This document shows positions 63,439 through 64,000 of a DNA stretch of 64,000 bases, in pieces (positions within the stretch are counted from its first letter, which is position 1; each line of letters begins with the position of its first letter). The stretch is from the NCBI RefSeq assembly GCF_001015195.1, contig NZ_LDES01000040.1, positions 80,477 through 144,476 on the forward strand, read 5' to 3'. The DNA comes from Sphingomonas sp. Y57. GTDB taxonomy: Bacteria > Pseudomonadota > Alphaproteobacteria > Sphingomonadales > Sphingomonadaceae. Below the pieces are notes generated by a model, which saw only the letters and a list, made by a program, of their open reading frames with translations, did no database searches and was not told the origin of the DNA. Both the position numbers and the translations under genes were made by a program.

Positions 63439-64000
63439 ATGGCCAGCCTGGTTTCGAATTGGGACATGATCGACGCCGGCAAATATGCCGACGAGGGTGA
63501 CGTGGTGCGCAGCCTGCTCGAGCGCCAGCCGCTTGGCCTACAGGATCGCGCCGATATCGTCGCGGAGGCCGCCGCGCTGGTCGAGGGCGCGCGCGGGGCC
63601 ACGAAAAAGCAGGGTGTGGTGGAAAGCTTCCTGCAGCAATTCTCGCTCGGTACGCGCGAAGGGCTGGCGCTGATGTGCCTGGCCGAGGCGCTGCTGCGCA
63701 CCCCCGATGCCGATACCCGCGACCGGCTGATCGCCGAGAAGATCGGATCGGCCGACTGGGCCAGCCATCTCGGTCAGTCGGACAGCCTGTTCGTCAACGC
63801 CTCGACCTGGGGGCTTATGCTGACCGGCCGGCTCGTCGACGTCGATGAGGAGGCGAAGAAGGACCTGGGCGGCTTCCTCAAGCGTGTCACCGCCCGGCTC
63901 GGCGAACCGGTGATCCGCCAGGCGGTCGGCGCCGCGGTCAAGATGATGGGCGAGCAGTTCGTGCTCGGCCGCACCATCGGCGACGCCCTCGCCCGCGCTA
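63439..64000 (+). CDS. putA: Bifunctional proline dehydrogenase/P5C dehydrogenase, 5' part (187 codons)
   Basis: Oxidises proline to glutamate; the window holds only the N-terminal arm and the start of the proline dehydrogenase domain (SLLERQPLGLQDRADIVAEA, LSLGTREGLALMCLAEALL-type text FSLGTREGLALMCLAEALLR). There is no N-terminal ribbon-helix-helix DNA-binding domain, so this PutA is enzymatic only and needs an outside regulator, fitting the divergent Lrp gene. GGAGG stands five bases before the ATG. Open to the right edge. Confidence 0.92.
   Translation, partial: MASLVSNWDMIDAGKYADEGDVVRSLLERQPLGLQDRADIVAEAAALVEGARGATKKQGVVESFLQQFSLGTREGLALMCLAEALLRTPDADTRDRLIAEKIGSADWASHLGQSDSLFVNASTWGLMLTGRLVDVDEEAKKDLGGFLKRVTARLGEPVIRQAVGAAVKMMGEQFVLGRTIGDALARA

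Noticed and set aside
1-64000. tRNA, rRNA, CRISPR arrays, insertion sequences
   Set aside because: No cloverleaf with TTCGAATC-type arm, no regularly spaced repeats, no transposase-like frames and no target duplications were seen in the intergenic gaps, all of which are under about 275 bases.

Overview
The window reads as a chromosomal segment of a high-GC alphaproteobacterium, most likely Sphingomonadales (Sphingomonas/Rhizorhabdus-like). Pointers are the alphaproteobacterial SOS box GAAC-N7-GAAC in front of an imuA-imuB-dnaE2 cassette, the gene order rpiB-glyA-nrdR-trmJ, a PEP-CTERM protein, a large TonB-dependent receptor, and dispersed palindromic repeats of a kind I associate with sphingomonad genomes. 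No rRNA, tRNA, CRISPR array, insertion sequence or prophage was seen, and no gap between genes exceeds about 275 bases.

Layout. 1-7181: pbpC (runs off the left edge) and a bacterial alpha-2-macroglobulin, in one minus-strand operon. 7299-11576: a phosphorelay module made of a NarL-type regulator, a hybrid kinase with two receivers and a lone receiver (all overlapping), plus a divergent receiver-Hpt protein. 11665-17160: purU, an M1 aminopeptidase and a diguanylate cyclase. 17237-23228: an RND efflux operon (adaptor, pump, outer-membrane factor). 23397-27060: a FadR-type GntR regulator with an FAD-linked hydroxyacid dehydrogenase, then a type B carboxylesterase. 27312-30136: an hsp20-lon proteostasis operon behind a heat-shock-like promoter. 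30162-35001: an EmrAB-type efflux operon with outer-membrane lipoprotein and a divergent TetR regulator. 35161-43779: mostly envelope functions (acyltransferase 3, fatty acid hydroxylase/sterol desaturase family, HAD-UbiA fusion, polytopic GT-C-like protein, zinc-ribbon GT2, PEP-CTERM protein) interleaved with rpsD and a chorismate mutase. 43931-46980: trmJ, nrdR, glyA and rpiB. 47166-52822: a small lipoprotein, a short CxxC protein, ada, a second diguanylate cyclase, an EamA transporter, and a MerR regulator facing a glutaredoxin-MauE fusion. 52882-58635: the SOS mutagenesis cassette. 58660-64000: a DUF5990-like protein, a secreted alpha/beta hydrolase facing a TonB receptor, and an Lrp-type regulator facing putA (runs off the right edge).

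The most unusual features are four. (1) A 180-base, hairpin-rich palindromic element sits in frame inside dnaE2 and adds about 60 residues. (2) The SOS box abuts the imuA start codon, implying an almost leaderless mRNA. (3) A HAD phosphatase is fused to a UbiA prenyltransferase of the polyprenyl-phosphate phosphoribosyltransferase type, coupled to a GT-C-like protein, which suggests a polyprenyl-phosphate-pentose glycosylation route. (4) A textbook MerR promoter (19-base spacer over a GTAC-N4-GTAC palindrome) drives the glutaredoxin-MauE fusion. Numerous perfect inverted repeats at operon borders are listed as candidate operators or terminators; all are read by eye.
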